Assembly (NCBI RefSeq): GCF_001857945.1
Contig: NZ_CP017770.1
Location: forward strand, 2,790,001 to 2,854,000
Direction of reading: 5' to 3'
DNA: 64,000 nucleotides
Source: Paenibacillus crassostreae
Lineage (GTDB): Bacteria > Bacillota > Bacilli > Paenibacillales > Paenibacillaceae
The notes below the pieces were generated by a model. The model had not been told where the DNA came from. It did no database searches and worked only from the letters and a program-made list of their open reading frames with translations. This document shows positions 17,995 through 27,420 of the stretch, piece after piece; within the stretch, counting starts at the first letter, position 1; every line of letters starts with the position of its first letter. A program made the translations under genes and the position numbers.

Positions 17995-18474
17995 ATGGCA
18001 AAAGAAGAAATAATTTTAACCAAAGATGGATTAGCTAAATTAGAGTCCGAACTAAAAGACCTTAAGACCGTGAAGCGCAAGGAATTAGCGGAGCGTCTTA
18101 AATTAGCGATTAGTTATGGTGATCTGAAGGAGAATAGTGAATATCATTCTGCCAAAAACGATCAATCTTTCATGGAGACTCGAATTAAGATATTGGAAAA
18201 GATGCTAACAAAAGCAAAGGTCGTCGATTCAACTAACCTAGATTTAAGCGTCGTAAATGTTGGATCTATTGTTATCTTAAATGATATTGAATTTTCCGAG
18301 AAGATTGAATATCAAATTGTGGGTCCTGCTGAAGCGGATGTACTGGATAATAAAATTTCCTATGAAAGCCCACTAGGGAAAGAACTAATGGGGAAAAAGC
18401 TTGGTGAAGTAATTAGTGTAACCGCACCTATGGGAGTTATAAAGTACGAGTTACTAGAAATAAAAGCACTTTAA
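17995..18474 (+). CDS. greA: Transcription elongation factor GreA
   Basis: A 159-residue RNA polymerase cleavage factor that rescues backtracked complexes. The N-terminal coiled coil carries the acidic tip in YGDLKENSEYHSAKND, and the C-terminal FKBP-like domain contains ISYESPLGKELMGKKLGEVI. Start ATG 17995 lies eight bases after TAGGAG; the in-frame GTG at 17989 is too close to that site. The sequence is somewhat diverged from textbook GreA, so it may be a second paralogue of the genome's GreA. It is a single gene with its own terminator. Confidence 0.88.
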   Translation: MAKEEIILTKDGLAKLESELKDLKTVKRKELAERLKLAISYGDLKENSEYHSAKNDQSFMETRIKILEKMLTKAKVVDSTNLDLSVVNVGSIVILNDIEFSEKIEYQIVGPAEADVLDNKISYESPLGKELMGKKLGEVISVTAPMGVIKYELLEIKAL

Positions 18475-18505
18475 TCTATTTCTATACTTCCTTCTGTTGA
18501 TAAAG

Positions 18506-18535
18506 CCTGACCGATTAATGGTCTAGGTTTTTTTT
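18506..18535 (+). terminator. Terminator after greA
   Basis: CCTGACC pairs with GGTCTAGG (one bulge) around a short loop, followed by eight Ts. Confidence 0.8.
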
Positions 18536-18653
18536 GTCGTGGTGGCATAATTGAGGGTTCAAATTTCCTTGATCGGTGGATGAATTAGAAACCATGGATT
18601 AGAGGAGAGGTCTCTTTGTGTATTTAGGTTTATACGGAATAGAGTTCTATTTA

Positions 18654-19811
18654 TTAAGCCGTGTAAATACTGGAGGTGTTGATTATTCGATGAGAGTCGA
18701 TGATGTGGGTGTAATTCTCGATTAGGTCATCGAAAATAGCATCCCAAGATCGGGTAAGAGCTACTCGACGTGCTTCAATTCCGAGGGAGGCTAATTTGGC
18801 TGGGTTATTGATATAGTGGCTAAGCTCCTTGATAAATGATTCGGGTTGCCGTGGTTCACATAACACCCCTGTGACATCAGGAATTACAATCTCTCTTACC
18901 CCACCCGAATTCGCAGCAATGACAGGCAATCCTGAAGCCATAGCTTCAAGCACTACGTTACCGAAGGTTTCGGTGCTAGAAGGGAACACGAAAATATCAG
19001 CAGATGCATAGAGCTGTGATAGTTCTTCACCTTGCTTGTAGCCAGTGAAAGTCACATTCGAGGGTACTTGTTCCCGTAGGTCGGTTAAAAGAGGACCATC
19101 TCCAACAACAAGCCAATGTACACGTTCCTTTAATGAGTCTGGTAATGTCTGCATCATAGTAGTTAGAATGTCTATATCTTTCTCAGGGGCGATCCGTCCT
19201 ACATAGAGCAATAAGAAGGGTTCCGTGATTCCGTATTGTTCTCTAATATGGTTGTTACGCTTCTCAGGTGTGAATATCTCACAGTCAACCCCTCTAGACC
19301 ATAATTTCAAGCGATTGATGCCTTGGTATTGCAAGGTATCCATTGTATCGCGAGACGGAACGAAGGTAGCATCACAGGAGCGATGGAACCATTTGATGAA
19401 AGACCAGTATAGAGGGATAATTCCTTTCATTCGATAATACTCAAGGTAACGGTCGAAGTGGGTGTGATAGGAAGTAACATAGGGAATAGAATGATTTTGG
19501 GCGTACCGGAGGCCGCATAAACCGAGGTTGAATGGGGTAGCTAAATGGATTAGACTAGGACGAAATCGATCGAGTTCGGTACGTATGGCTAACAGATTGG
19601 GTAGGGCAAGTCTGCACTCCGGATAGAGAAAGAATGGGATACTAGTAATGGGGCGTACCGGATCAGCATAAATATCCCGCGGGGCACTTTTAGGTGCAAA
19701 TACGAGATACTCTATCTCTCGCTGCTCTAAATAGATGGTCAACCTTTGAAGCGTGTTAGACACGCCATTCATTTGTGGAACAAAAGTGTCGGTAAATAAG
19801 GCGAGTCGCAT
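18654..19811 (-). CDS. GT4-family glycosyltransferase
   Basis: A 385-residue retaining GT-B glycosyltransferase that probably transfers hexose to a lipid or cell-surface acceptor. The N-terminal domain starts with LALFTDTFVPQMNGVSNTL, typical of the MgtA/PimB-like branch; the acceptor region includes YVTSYHTHFDRYLEYY; the donor-binding domain has LYVGRIAPEKDID, VVGDGPL and the E-x7-E motif in SSTETFGNVVLEAMASGLPVI. No membrane segment is visible, so it is probably peripheral. AGGAGGGG precedes the ATG. It has no obvious partners: greA is upstream on the other strand. Sugar and acceptor cannot be told from sequence. Confidence 0.85.
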   Translation of the reverse strand: MRLALFTDTFVPQMNGVSNTLQRLTIYLEQREIEYLVFAPKSAPRDIYADPVRPITSIPFFLYPECRLALPNLLAIRTELDRFRPSLIHLATPFNLGLCGLRYAQNHSIPYVTSYHTHFDRYLEYYRMKGIIPLYWSFIKWFHRSCDATFVPSRDTMDTLQYQGINRLKLWSRGVDCEIFTPEKRNNHIREQYGITEPFLLLYVGRIAPEKDIDILTTMMQTLPDSLKERVHWLVVGDGPLLTDLREQVPSNVTFTGYKQGEELSQLYASADIFVFPSSTETFGNVVLEAMASGLPVIAANSGGVREIVIPDVTGVLCEPRQPESFIKELSHYINNPAKLASLGIEARRVALTRSWDAIFDDLIENYTHIIDSHRIINTSSIYTA

Positions 19812-19874
19812 ATAGCCCCTCCTAAAAGTTTTTTGAGCGCTACATCTAAGAATATGCCTCGAAAAAAACTAGCA

Positions 19875-19889
19875 TCGGAAGCATACGCT
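19875..19889. repeat. 15-mer shared with 52413-52427
   Basis: TCGGAAGCATACGCT occurs here, upstream of the glycosyltransferase gene, and again at 52413-52427 in the gap after the Gal80-like gene. Both are intergenic. They may be remnants of one dispersed family; flanking similarity is weak. Confidence 0.4.
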
Positions 19890-20007
19890 AAAAGTTCCAT
19901 TTTAAAATTATTGTAGCAAGAGTTTAATTGAGGGGGATTAACCAACGGTTAAGAGAATATGAAATGATGAGATATAAGCTTGGCTGATGGATCGTGAAAT
20001 CATGGTC

Positions 20008-21690
20008 TTAAATCGGCGGGAACCAAATATGTCTTAGATCGACCCAACCTTGACTATTAAAAGTCACTCCGCGAACGGTAGGGAGATAAGCGGTCTGAAC
20101 TGGTTTTTCATATAATATATGCAATTGATGTTCTTGAATGAGGCGATTCTCAATCGATTGGAATAATTGGGTACGAACTTGTGGCTCTGATTCGCGTGAT
20201 ACTTGATGGAGTGTTGTTTCGATATCTACCCGAGTATGTGGTTCAACATGATCCGTCATCGTTAAATAGAGGTCGAATAGGCGAAGTTGCTCATCCTGAT
20301 CACGGATTAAAGAGAAGACAATCAGATCAGATTCCAAACGAATGGAGCCTTTGAACTCCTCGACCGAAGTAGATACAACTTTGCACACATAACCGAAGTT
20401 GGCTAGGCTCTCAGCTATAACATGAGCATCTTGGCGATATTGCGGAATCGTGGCAATTTGCAGATGAACAGGTTGTGGATCTATGACTCCTTGAGCAAGA
20501 TGAATAGGTTCACCACGTAGACAGGATAGCATATGAGCTCTGAGGTTAGGATCGTTTAGGGGTCCCTCTTTTTTGGTGTTACAAGTAATGAATTTCCTTA
20601 CTGAAGCTCCCGAATGAATCTGGCTCCAAGATGATTCGGCGCCTGATGCGTGATTATGAATAATGTGAAAAGGGGATATCGGTTCTATCTGATCGGAGGA
20701 TTCTTTCCCCATACTCCAAGGGATTTGGATAATCTCCACGCGATCTAAATGTGCTCTTCCTTGGAAATAATGTGGAAATACCTCCAATACGCACACACTA
20801 TCATTGAATTCCGTAACTTTAAAAGGTCCTGTCCCGATCGGCCTAACACCGAATCCATGCTCCCCCAATTGATCTAAACCCTGCGGGACAATAGTTGCAC
20901 GACTTGTACATAAGAAGAATAAGAATAGCTCATGAGGTTCTTTTAACGTAATGCTCACTGTAGTTGGATTGATAGCTCTTACAGATTGGATTTGTTTGAT
21001 AATAAAGCTATATAACATCCGTTGCGATGTCTCTATTAATCGCTCAAATGTAAATACCACATCTTGAGCAGTCATCAAAGTGCCATGATGGAATAGGACT
21101 TCTTTACGTAGGTAGAATGTCCATTGACAGCGACTGGAATCGACCTCCCAAGCATGCGCAATATTCGGAAGAATCTCATGTGTATTATTTGATCTTCGAA
21201 CGAGACCATCAAATATATGGCTAGAAACAAAGGATTCAGCCAAAAGATTCATGTATAAAGGGTCAACGGTATGAAGCTGCTGACGAATAGGTAGACGAAG
21301 GGTATCGATCTGTTTCTCACTCTTAATCTCGGCATGGTGTCCGAAGTAAGTGAGTAACCACTCTTGCAGTCGATCTTGCATCGTGGATGACCTAGCATGG
21401 ACTCTGATTTGTTCAATGGCATGTCGGAGATCTTGGCGGTTGATCGCCTGCATCATCGATTGAGCAGCGATTTCCTCGGGATCAATTAGGAATTGCAAAG
21501 TAGATCGATTCCCGCGTCCACGCTGGGATTGCCAAAGAACCCAACCGTGTTCGGACATTTTACGAATGATTGTAGATGCATTTCGGTGAGTGCATTGAAG
21601 TGTGCTTGCTAACTCATCTAAGGTGACTTGAATATCTTCAGATCCTCCATAATGGGAATGCAGACGCAAGAATTGGTTATGTAGCTTCAT
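20008..21690 (-). CDS. SgrR-like transcriptional regulator (HTH plus SBP_bac_5 domain)
   Basis: A 560-residue protein with an N-terminal winged helix-turn-helix (about 20-75, LDELASTLQCTHRNASTIIRKM segment) fused to a periplasmic-binding-protein fold of the oligopeptide/SgrR class (about 125-555). The latter has the usual start LRQQLHTVDPLY-type region, FVSSHIFDGLVRR, and the SBP_bac_5 hallmark WTFYLRKEVLFHHGTLMTAQDVVFTFERL split over residues ~210-240. No signal peptide is present, so the binding domain works in the cytoplasm as a ligand sensor. The ligand is not known; E. coli SgrR responds to sugar-phosphate stress. It stands alone and is divergent from the DUF4173 gene. Confidence 0.8.
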   Translation of the reverse strand: MKLHNQFLRLHSHYGGSEDIQVTLDELASTLQCTHRNASTIIRKMSEHGWVLWQSQRGRGNRSTLQFLIDPEEIAAQSMMQAINRQDLRHAIEQIRVHARSSTMQDRLQEWLLTYFGHHAEIKSEKQIDTLRLPIRQQLHTVDPLYMNLLAESFVSSHIFDGLVRRSNNTHEILPNIAHAWEVDSSRCQWTFYLRKEVLFHHGTLMTAQDVVFTFERLIETSQRMLYSFIIKQIQSVRAINPTTVSITLKEPHELFLFFLCTSRATIVPQGLDQLGEHGFGVRPIGTGPFKVTEFNDSVCVLEVFPHYFQGRAHLDRVEIIQIPWSMGKESSDQIEPISPFHIIHNHASGAESSWSQIHSGASVRKFITCNTKKEGPLNDPNLRAHMLSCLRGEPIHLAQGVIDPQPVHLQIATIPQYRQDAHVIAESLANFGYVCKVVSTSVEEFKGSIRLESDLIVFSLIRDQDEQLRLFDLYLTMTDHVEPHTRVDIETTLHQVSRESEPQVRTQLFQSIENRLIQEHQLHILYEKPVQTAYLPTVRGVTFNSQGWVDLRHIWFPPI

Positions 21691-21778
21691 AAATATGATC
21701 CACTCCTAAAATAGGAAGTTTTATAATTATTGTTTCTATTTATCTTCTTATTTTATCATCTACAATTAGGTTTATAAA

Positions 21779-21831
21779 GAATCAATTTCATAATCGCTAT
21801 AAATAGATTTGCGTAATTATGAAATTGATTC
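21779..21831. repeat. 53 bp palindromic repeat, copy 3
   Basis: GAATCAATTTCATAATCGC and GCGTAATTATGAAATTGATTC are the arms. This copy shares arms and inner bases with 6819-6878 and, inverted, with 2511-2558. AA flanks both sides. It lies between the divergent SgrR-like and DUF4173 genes, 22 bp before the latter's start. Confidence 0.85.
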
Positions 21832-21853
21832 AAGTAAGAAGTAGGGGGTATTC

Positions 21854-23413
21854 ATGATGATGAATAAGCTTATAACCAGATTAGGGCGGCCACTTGTTGC
21901 GCTTATGGGGGCATTTGTTCTAGCGATTGCTCACCAATACCTTTTCTATGACCAGGCTCTAGGGGTATCATATCCGATATTTGTTGGACTTCTATACTTG
22001 TATATGTTCTATAATGCAAAGGATCAAAGGACGAAGCCGACATTATTCGGGTGGACGTTATTTGGAGCTATTCTGCTGTTATCGTTAACGTACGTATTAT
22101 TTCATAATCCATTCTTTCGTGGGCTCAACTTCATTGTAGTTCCTTCATTATTCTTCTTACATATGACGTATACATTTAGTACTAAGAGACCAGCATGGTT
22201 TAAGCCGCAGATGATTGTAGACGGATTAGACCATCTTATTGTACAAAGTCTACGTCATGTACCTACTGCATTTAGATTAGTGAAGACTTCAGCAGGAAGT
22301 ACAATGGGAGAACGTCGCAAAGCTACTATAGGTAAAGTGCTGATGGGTATAGTTATTGCGATGCCATTAATGATCATTGTTATCTCATTATTAACTTCAG
22401 CAGATGGTGCATTCGACCAACTACTTTCCGGAATACCTGGATTCCTTAGTCATTTCTCATTCGGGGAGGGGATCTTCAGATTTATCTGGTTATGCGTAGT
22501 ATGTGTTCTATTGTTCGGATATCTATGGGGATTTATTGACTCTAAAAAATTTGAATGGGGACATAACGAAGCTTCCGATCCATTGCTAAATCGGGCTTCG
22601 GATCAACATATAGATCGGGCGACCGTGCATACTGTCCAGTATAGATCTGACCCATTTAAGCTCGAATTAGACCCTATAGTCACAGCTACAGTATTAGTTG
22701 CCATCAATATCGTTTATGTGTTGTTTGTTATTGTGCAATTCTCCTATTTGTTTGGTGCAGGGGAAGGGATGTTAACGAGTGGATCTTCTTATGCAGATTA
22801 TGCAAGAAGCGGGTTCTTCGAACTGATCGCAGTAACGACAATCAATTTTGCTCTATTAATGGGTACGATTATATTTAGTAAGACAGAGCGTAATCTATTA
22901 CAGAGAATAAACAATATTATGCTATATATATTAGTTACATGTTCTTGTGTCATGCTGTATTCCGCCTTTATCCGACTCGTTCTATATGAACAAGCCTACG
23001 GATATACGTATATTCGTTTTCTTGTTCACGCGTTTATGATCTTTCTAGCCGTATTATTGATCATTGCTGGGCTACGCATTCATTTTAAGACCCTTCCATT
23101 GGCTAAATTCTATATTGTGTTCGGTATCGTTTCTTATGTGATCCTTAATTACATGGGGATGGATCATATCATTGCTGAGAATAATATAGTGCGCTACCAA
23201 GAGAGTGGAGTGCTTGATGAAGAATACTTGCATAGTTTATCTACAGATGCGATCCCAACAATTATTAATTTTAGCCAAGAGGAGCATTCAATCATGGATG
23301 AGCATCTAACGGAACAATGGAAAATCTTATCTGAGAAAGATCGGGATTGGGCTTCGTTCAATCTATCTGTATATCGAGCAGAGCGAGCGTTGGAGGATTA
23401 TTTAGGGACCTAA
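21854..23413 (+). CDS. DUF4173 multi-pass membrane protein
   Basis: A 519-residue integral membrane protein with about ten to eleven hydrophobic segments, starting with paired helices at about 12-30 and 36-52. The DUF4173 hallmark SSYADYARSGFFELIAV lies at about residue 314. A polar loop (about 230-275) is cytoplasmic or extracellular, and the C-terminal ~80 residues are soluble. Function is not known to me. Three consecutive in-frame ATG codons follow AGGGGG; the first is annotated. It is monocistronic with its own terminator and a palindromic repeat in its leader. Confidence 0.8.
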   Translation: MMMNKLITRLGRPLVALMGAFVLAIAHQYLFYDQALGVSYPIFVGLLYLYMFYNAKDQRTKPTLFGWTLFGAILLLSLTYVLFHNPFFRGLNFIVVPSLFFLHMTYTFSTKRPAWFKPQMIVDGLDHLIVQSLRHVPTAFRLVKTSAGSTMGERRKATIGKVLMGIVIAMPLMIIVISLLTSADGAFDQLLSGIPGFLSHFSFGEGIFRFIWLCVVCVLLFGYLWGFIDSKKFEWGHNEASDPLLNRASDQHIDRATVHTVQYRSDPFKLELDPIVTATVLVAINIVYVLFVIVQFSYLFGAGEGMLTSGSSYADYARSGFFELIAVTTINFALLMGTIIFSKTERNLLQRINNIMLYILVTCSCVMLYSAFIRLVLYEQAYGYTYIRFLVHAFMIFLAVLLIIAGLRIHFKTLPLAKFYIVFGIVSYVILNYMGMDHIIAENNIVRYQESGVLDEEYLHSLSTDAIPTIINFSQEEHSIMDEHLTEQWKILSEKDRDWASFNLSVYRAERALEDYLGT

Positions 23414-23436
23414 TGAGAGATTGTTGCATACCAAAG

Positions 23437-23472
23437 AGCAGGTTAAGGTTGTTATCCTTGACCTGCTTTTTT
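23437..23472 (+). terminator. Terminator after the DUF4173 gene
   Basis: AGCAGGTTAAGG pairs with CCTTGACCTGCT (one G-T pair) around TTGTTAT and is followed by TTTTT. Confidence 0.9.
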
Positions 23473-23774
23473 GATTAAAGGTGGGCGAAGGAATCTTGAT
23501 CTGTAGACTAACTTTCGTCTTCAGAGATGAAATGATAGTGATCTCCTTCTCACTCTTGGGGTCGCATCGCCCGCGTAGTGCATGGAAGTTTTTAAAGGAT
23601 GGAAATATTAATCACGATTATTTATTGACTTAAAGGAGAAGACGGATTAATCTAACATATATAACAGGAATGCTAACAGAAGTGATAACATCTTATAACA
23701 AAATGGTTTGATGGGGCGATTTATTTAACAAGTTGGCTCAGATGACCAAAAATGAATAAAAGGGAGACATCATA
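23473..23774. other. Intergenic region before the mannan genes
   Basis: About 300 bp without a gene. Its left part contains a weak inverted repeat (GCGAAGGAATC against GATCTCCTTCTC, about 23486-23560) that could be a decayed structured element. The right part is AT-rich and presumably carries the GH26 promoter, but I could not assign one. Confidence 0.4.
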
Positions 23775-24749
23775 ATGGATATTGTAAAAAATTCAACACC
23801 ATGCAACCCTAACGCCTCTGAAGAGGTAAAAGCAGTAATGAAGTATCTCAGTAGTATTTCAGGAAAGGGTATTATCACTGGGCAACACACACAAACAACC
23901 GTGCAAAAGGAACTTCGCTACATTGAAGAAGTAACAGGAAAGCTTCCTGCCCTTTGTGGATTTGAACTCCTTGCATATTCACCAAACATTAACTATGAGG
24001 ACGCTAATGAAGCCTGCTTATTAGAAGTAGAAGAAAATAAGAATACACTTGCTAATGCCTGGGATTGGGTTCTGAACAAAAAGGGATTACTTACACTTAC
24101 TTGGCACTGGTTCTCGCCTCTTTATGGTAAGGATAAATCGTTCTATGCGGAGCACACCACCTTTGATGCAACCCAAGCAGTTATTGAGGGTACTGATGAA
24201 TACAAAGCATTAATAGCAGATATGGATGTTATGGCTGGCATTTTACAAGAATTCAGTGATAAAAATATTCCAATCTTATGGCGTCCTTTTCATGAGTCCG
24301 AAGGAACATGGTTTTGGTGGGGCGCAAAGGGGCCAGAAGCTGCTAAACAACTTTACAGAATTATGTATGATAGATACACGAATGTGCACAAATTAAATAA
24401 TTTGATCTGGGTTTGGAATTCACCGTTGGTAGAGGGATATGTAGGTGATGACGTAACAGACGTAATCTCCAGAGATTTGTATCCAGAGAAGCATAATCAT
24501 ACAGATTTGAAAAAGGAATTTGATGAGCTTGTTCAAATTACTCCAACGAATAAAATTGTAGCTCTTGGAGAAATAGGTGTCATTCCTAGTGTATCGCAAC
24601 TAGCTGAGACAAGAATTCCTTGGACTTGGTATATGACCTGGTCTAATGAATTTGGCTCTTCAGAAGAGTGGAATTCAAAAGAGGAGTTACATAAAGCGTA
24701 CCACCATGATTACGCGATAACTCTAGACAAACTACCGAAGTTGTTCTGA
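23775..24749 (+). CDS. GH26 beta-mannanase, intracellular
   Basis: A 324-residue glycoside hydrolase of clan GH-A that cleaves beta-1,4-mannosyl linkages. Signatures: GKGIITGQHTQ near the N-terminus, LTWHWFSP, the acid/base Glu in PILWRPFHESEGTWFWWGAKGP (about residue 178) and the nucleophile Glu in KIVALGEIGVIP (about 271). There is no signal peptide, so it probably acts on imported manno-oligosaccharides in the cytoplasm. It lies 83 bp upstream of a GH2 beta-mannosidase, which would finish the degradation. AAAGGGAG precedes the ATG. No transporter for manno-oligosaccharides is adjacent. Confidence 0.88.
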   Translation: MDIVKNSTPCNPNASEEVKAVMKYLSSISGKGIITGQHTQTTVQKELRYIEEVTGKLPALCGFELLAYSPNINYEDANEACLLEVEENKNTLANAWDWVLNKKGLLTLTWHWFSPLYGKDKSFYAEHTTFDATQAVIEGTDEYKALIADMDVMAGILQEFSDKNIPILWRPFHESEGTWFWWGAKGPEAAKQLYRIMYDRYTNVHKLNNLIWVWNSPLVEGYVGDDVTDVISRDLYPEKHNHTDLKKEFDELVQITPTNKIVALGEIGVIPSVSQLAETRIPWTWYMTWSNEFGSSEEWNSKEELHKAYHHDYAITLDKLPKLF

Positions 24750-24832
24750 AAATATACTGAATAGAATGTAGCCCATGGTCGATTCTGCTTGCATGAATTA
24801 GTCGTGGGCTATTTTAAAATGGAGGAAAAGGG

Positions 24833-27349
24833 ATGCTACTAGATACAGATTGGAAGTTGAAATGGTTTGATGAAGGGGAATTTCGAGATCTAGAGATTGC
24901 TCATCCAGATTATATTGATCACTTTTGGATTTCCACGCAGGTACCAGGTGATGTTCATTCCACATTGATTGCCAAGAATTTGATCGATGATCCTTTTATT
25001 GGACATAACGATATCAAATGTCAGTGGATCGAAGAAAAGGTATGGTGGTATCGAACCGTTTTCAAGTGGGACAAAGGCGTGGGGGACAGCGAAAGATGCG
25101 AGTTGACGTTCGATGGACTCGATACCTTTGCAACTATTTTTCTGAACGGTATTGAAATCGGTAATACGGAGAATATGTTTATCAGTCACACTTTTGATGT
25201 TACCCGTGAGCTTCTTGATGGTAAAAATGTAATCGCTGTCAAATTTGATCCTCTATCTAAGCATATTGCTGAGAAAAAGCCGAATCCAAGTTTTTATTCC
25301 AGTTATTCAAAAGAGCGCATATGGGTTCGTAAAGCACAGATGCATTTTGGCTGGGATTGGGGCCCGCGTCTAGTAGCGGTAGGTATTTGGCAACCTGTCC
25401 GGTTAGAGCGGATGAAAATTGCGAAATTGGATGATGTGTTTGCACGAACTGCTGAGATAAGTGAAACAACAGCAAAAGTAGATATTAATGTGAAGGTTGA
25501 AGCGTTCAAGGGAGAAGATGATTTAGAAGTTGTCATCCGCTTGTCTGATGGTGAAGATGTTCTTGAAGAACGTAAAAGCGTTGTTAGCGAACAGGTGAAA
25601 CTAACGCTCGAAGTAGAGAACCCGACATTGTGGTGGACTCATGATCTCGGTACGCCTCATTTGTATAAGCTTGAAGTAGAACTCTGGATGGGGAATGAAA
25701 TTCTAGATGTTTATGCAAGGGATTTCGGAATTCGAACGATTGAAGTAATGCAAAAAGATGCATTGGGCAATAATCGCTTTACCTTTGTATTAAATGGTGT
25801 GGAGACGTTCTCAAAGGGTGCGAATTGGATTCCTGTTCACAGCTTTTTTGGTGCATCACCTGATGCAAGGTATCGTCACTTGATTTCATTATCACGTGAA
25901 TCCAATCTAAACATGCTTCGTGTCTGGGGCGGCGGTATCTATGAAAAAGATGTGTTCTATGAGGAATGTGATCGACAAGGTTTACTCGTATGGCAAGATT
26001 TTATGTTCGCTTGTGCACTTTATCCCGATTTCAACAAAAACTTCATGCGCAATGTGAAGGAAGAAATTGAAGCAGTGGTAAAACGCCTGCGTAACTATAG
26101 CTGTATGGCAATTTGGTGTGGAAACAACGAAATCGACTGGTGTTATGAGTTTAAATATGTGGATGGTAGCATCGAGCAAACACCTTTTTACGGTGAGAAG
26201 ATATTTCACGAATTAATGCCCAAGGTTCTAAAGGAGCTTGATCCTACGCGGCTATATTGGCCGAGTTCCCCGTTTGGCGGTAACGACCATAATGACGATA
26301 GTGTGGGTGATCGGCATAATTGGCAGGTATGGCATGGCAATGTGTATCCGCGCCAATTTGGCGAGAGAACGATCACGGATTATAGTGCCTCAGGGGTAAG
26401 TTTCAAACATTTCAAAAATGATAAGGGATTGTTTATTAGTGAATTCGGTATGCATGCCTCAGCCAGCCGTTATACACTAGAGCGTCATATTCCCGAGGGT
26501 CAATTCTATTGGGGTAGTGATGAGATGGAATATCGTAATAAAGATTTCCATCGACCAAAAGGCATCCTGCTCATGGATGGATATACGGGTATACCAACGG
26601 ATATTGAACAATATATGATGTTCTCTATGCTCACACAGGCAGAAGGGTTGAAATATGGAATTGAACATTATCGACGTAACAAACCTGTGACCAGTGGTGC
26701 GATTTATTGGCAGTTAAATGATTGTTGGCCAGGTACGAGCTGGGCAGTCATTGATTACGATTTAATTCCGAAAGCAGCTTATTTCTACTCGAAGAAATTC
26801 TTTGCAAATGTATTGCTGACTTTGGATCATGACCCCGGACAGGATTTAAAGATTTGGGCAGTTAATGATCTGCTAGTGCCTTATGAAGATGTTATCGAGC
26901 TAGTAGTATATGATTTTGATGGAAATATCATTTATACACATGACTTTATAGTGAACGTTGGAGCTAATGCAGCGAATCAGATAGGGAAATTGAAAGAGCA
27001 GGAAGTACTGAACGGCCGACAGGCTAATGATGTTGTTGTTGTACTTCGGTCGAAGCAAAGCAAAGCTGGGGACAACTATTACCACTTGATCGAACAAAAG
27101 CATGTCCATTTACTACCAGTGAAGCTCGAAGTAGAGGTAGATGAGAAGCAAGGTGAAGTGAAGATCCGTTCTGATCGCTTTGCGCGATGTGTTCGATTGG
27201 AATTGGCGCAAGACATGGTAACGTTCAGTGATAATTATTGCGATCTGCTACCAGGTGCGACGTTGACAGTGAAAATCGGACATCTGGAGAATGCACCAAT
27301 AAACTGGGATTCACTGCGGATATCGACGTTAAATGATGTTATGCAGTGA
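24833..27349 (+). CDS. GH2 beta-mannosidase, intracellular
   Basis: An 838-residue exo-acting enzyme releasing mannose from non-reducing ends. Typical GH2 mannosidase features: N-terminal jelly-roll domain with VPGDVHSTLIAKNLIDDPFIG, immunoglobulin-like domains, then the TIM barrel with RVWGGGIYEKDVFYEECDR, the acid/base Glu in AIWCGNNEIDWC (about 434) and the nucleophile Glu in GLFISEFGMHA (about 537). Near the end of the barrel is AIYWQLNDCWPGTSWAVIDY. No signal peptide is visible. It follows the GH26 mannanase gene and shares its transcript, giving a two-enzyme cytosolic mannan route. GGAGG precedes the ATG; a strong terminator follows. Confidence 0.92.
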   Translation: MLLDTDWKLKWFDEGEFRDLEIAHPDYIDHFWISTQVPGDVHSTLIAKNLIDDPFIGHNDIKCQWIEEKVWWYRTVFKWDKGVGDSERCELTFDGLDTFATIFLNGIEIGNTENMFISHTFDVTRELLDGKNVIAVKFDPLSKHIAEKKPNPSFYSSYSKERIWVRKAQMHFGWDWGPRLVAVGIWQPVRLERMKIAKLDDVFARTAEISETTAKVDINVKVEAFKGEDDLEVVIRLSDGEDVLEERKSVVSEQVKLTLEVENPTLWWTHDLGTPHLYKLEVELWMGNEILDVYARDFGIRTIEVMQKDALGNNRFTFVLNGVETFSKGANWIPVHSFFGASPDARYRHLISLSRESNLNMLRVWGGGIYEKDVFYEECDRQGLLVWQDFMFACALYPDFNKNFMRNVKEEIEAVVKRLRNYSCMAIWCGNNEIDWCYEFKYVDGSIEQTPFYGEKIFHELMPKVLKELDPTRLYWPSSPFGGNDHNDDSVGDRHNWQVWHGNVYPRQFGERTITDYSASGVSFKHFKNDKGLFISEFGMHASASRYTLERHIPEGQFYWGSDEMEYRNKDFHRPKGILLMDGYTGIPTDIEQYMMFSMLTQAEGLKYGIEHYRRNKPVTSGAIYWQLNDCWPGTSWAVIDYDLIPKAAYFYSKKFFANVLLTLDHDPGQDLKIWAVNDLLVPYEDVIELVVYDFDGNIIYTHDFIVNVGANAANQIGKLKEQEVLNGRQANDVVVVLRSKQSKAGDNYYHLIEQKHVHLLPVKLEVEVDEKQGEVKIRSDRFARCVRLELAQDMVTFSDNYCDLLPGATLTVKIGHLENAPINWDSLRISTLNDVMQ

Positions 27350-27362
27350 GAGGTAAATGAGG

Positions 27363-27396
27363 AAGGGTGGGGATGCTATTACGCATCCCCACCCTT
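27363..27396. terminator. Bidirectional terminator between convergent genes
   Basis: AAGGGTGGGGATGC and GCATCCCCACCCTT form a perfect 14 bp stem around TATTAC, between the beta-mannosidase stop and the convergent nucleotidase stop. The T-rich flanks are short, but stem strength and position support termination in both directions. Confidence 0.8.
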
Positions 27397-27420
27397 GTTG
27401 ACTGTTTGAAATAGTAGATA

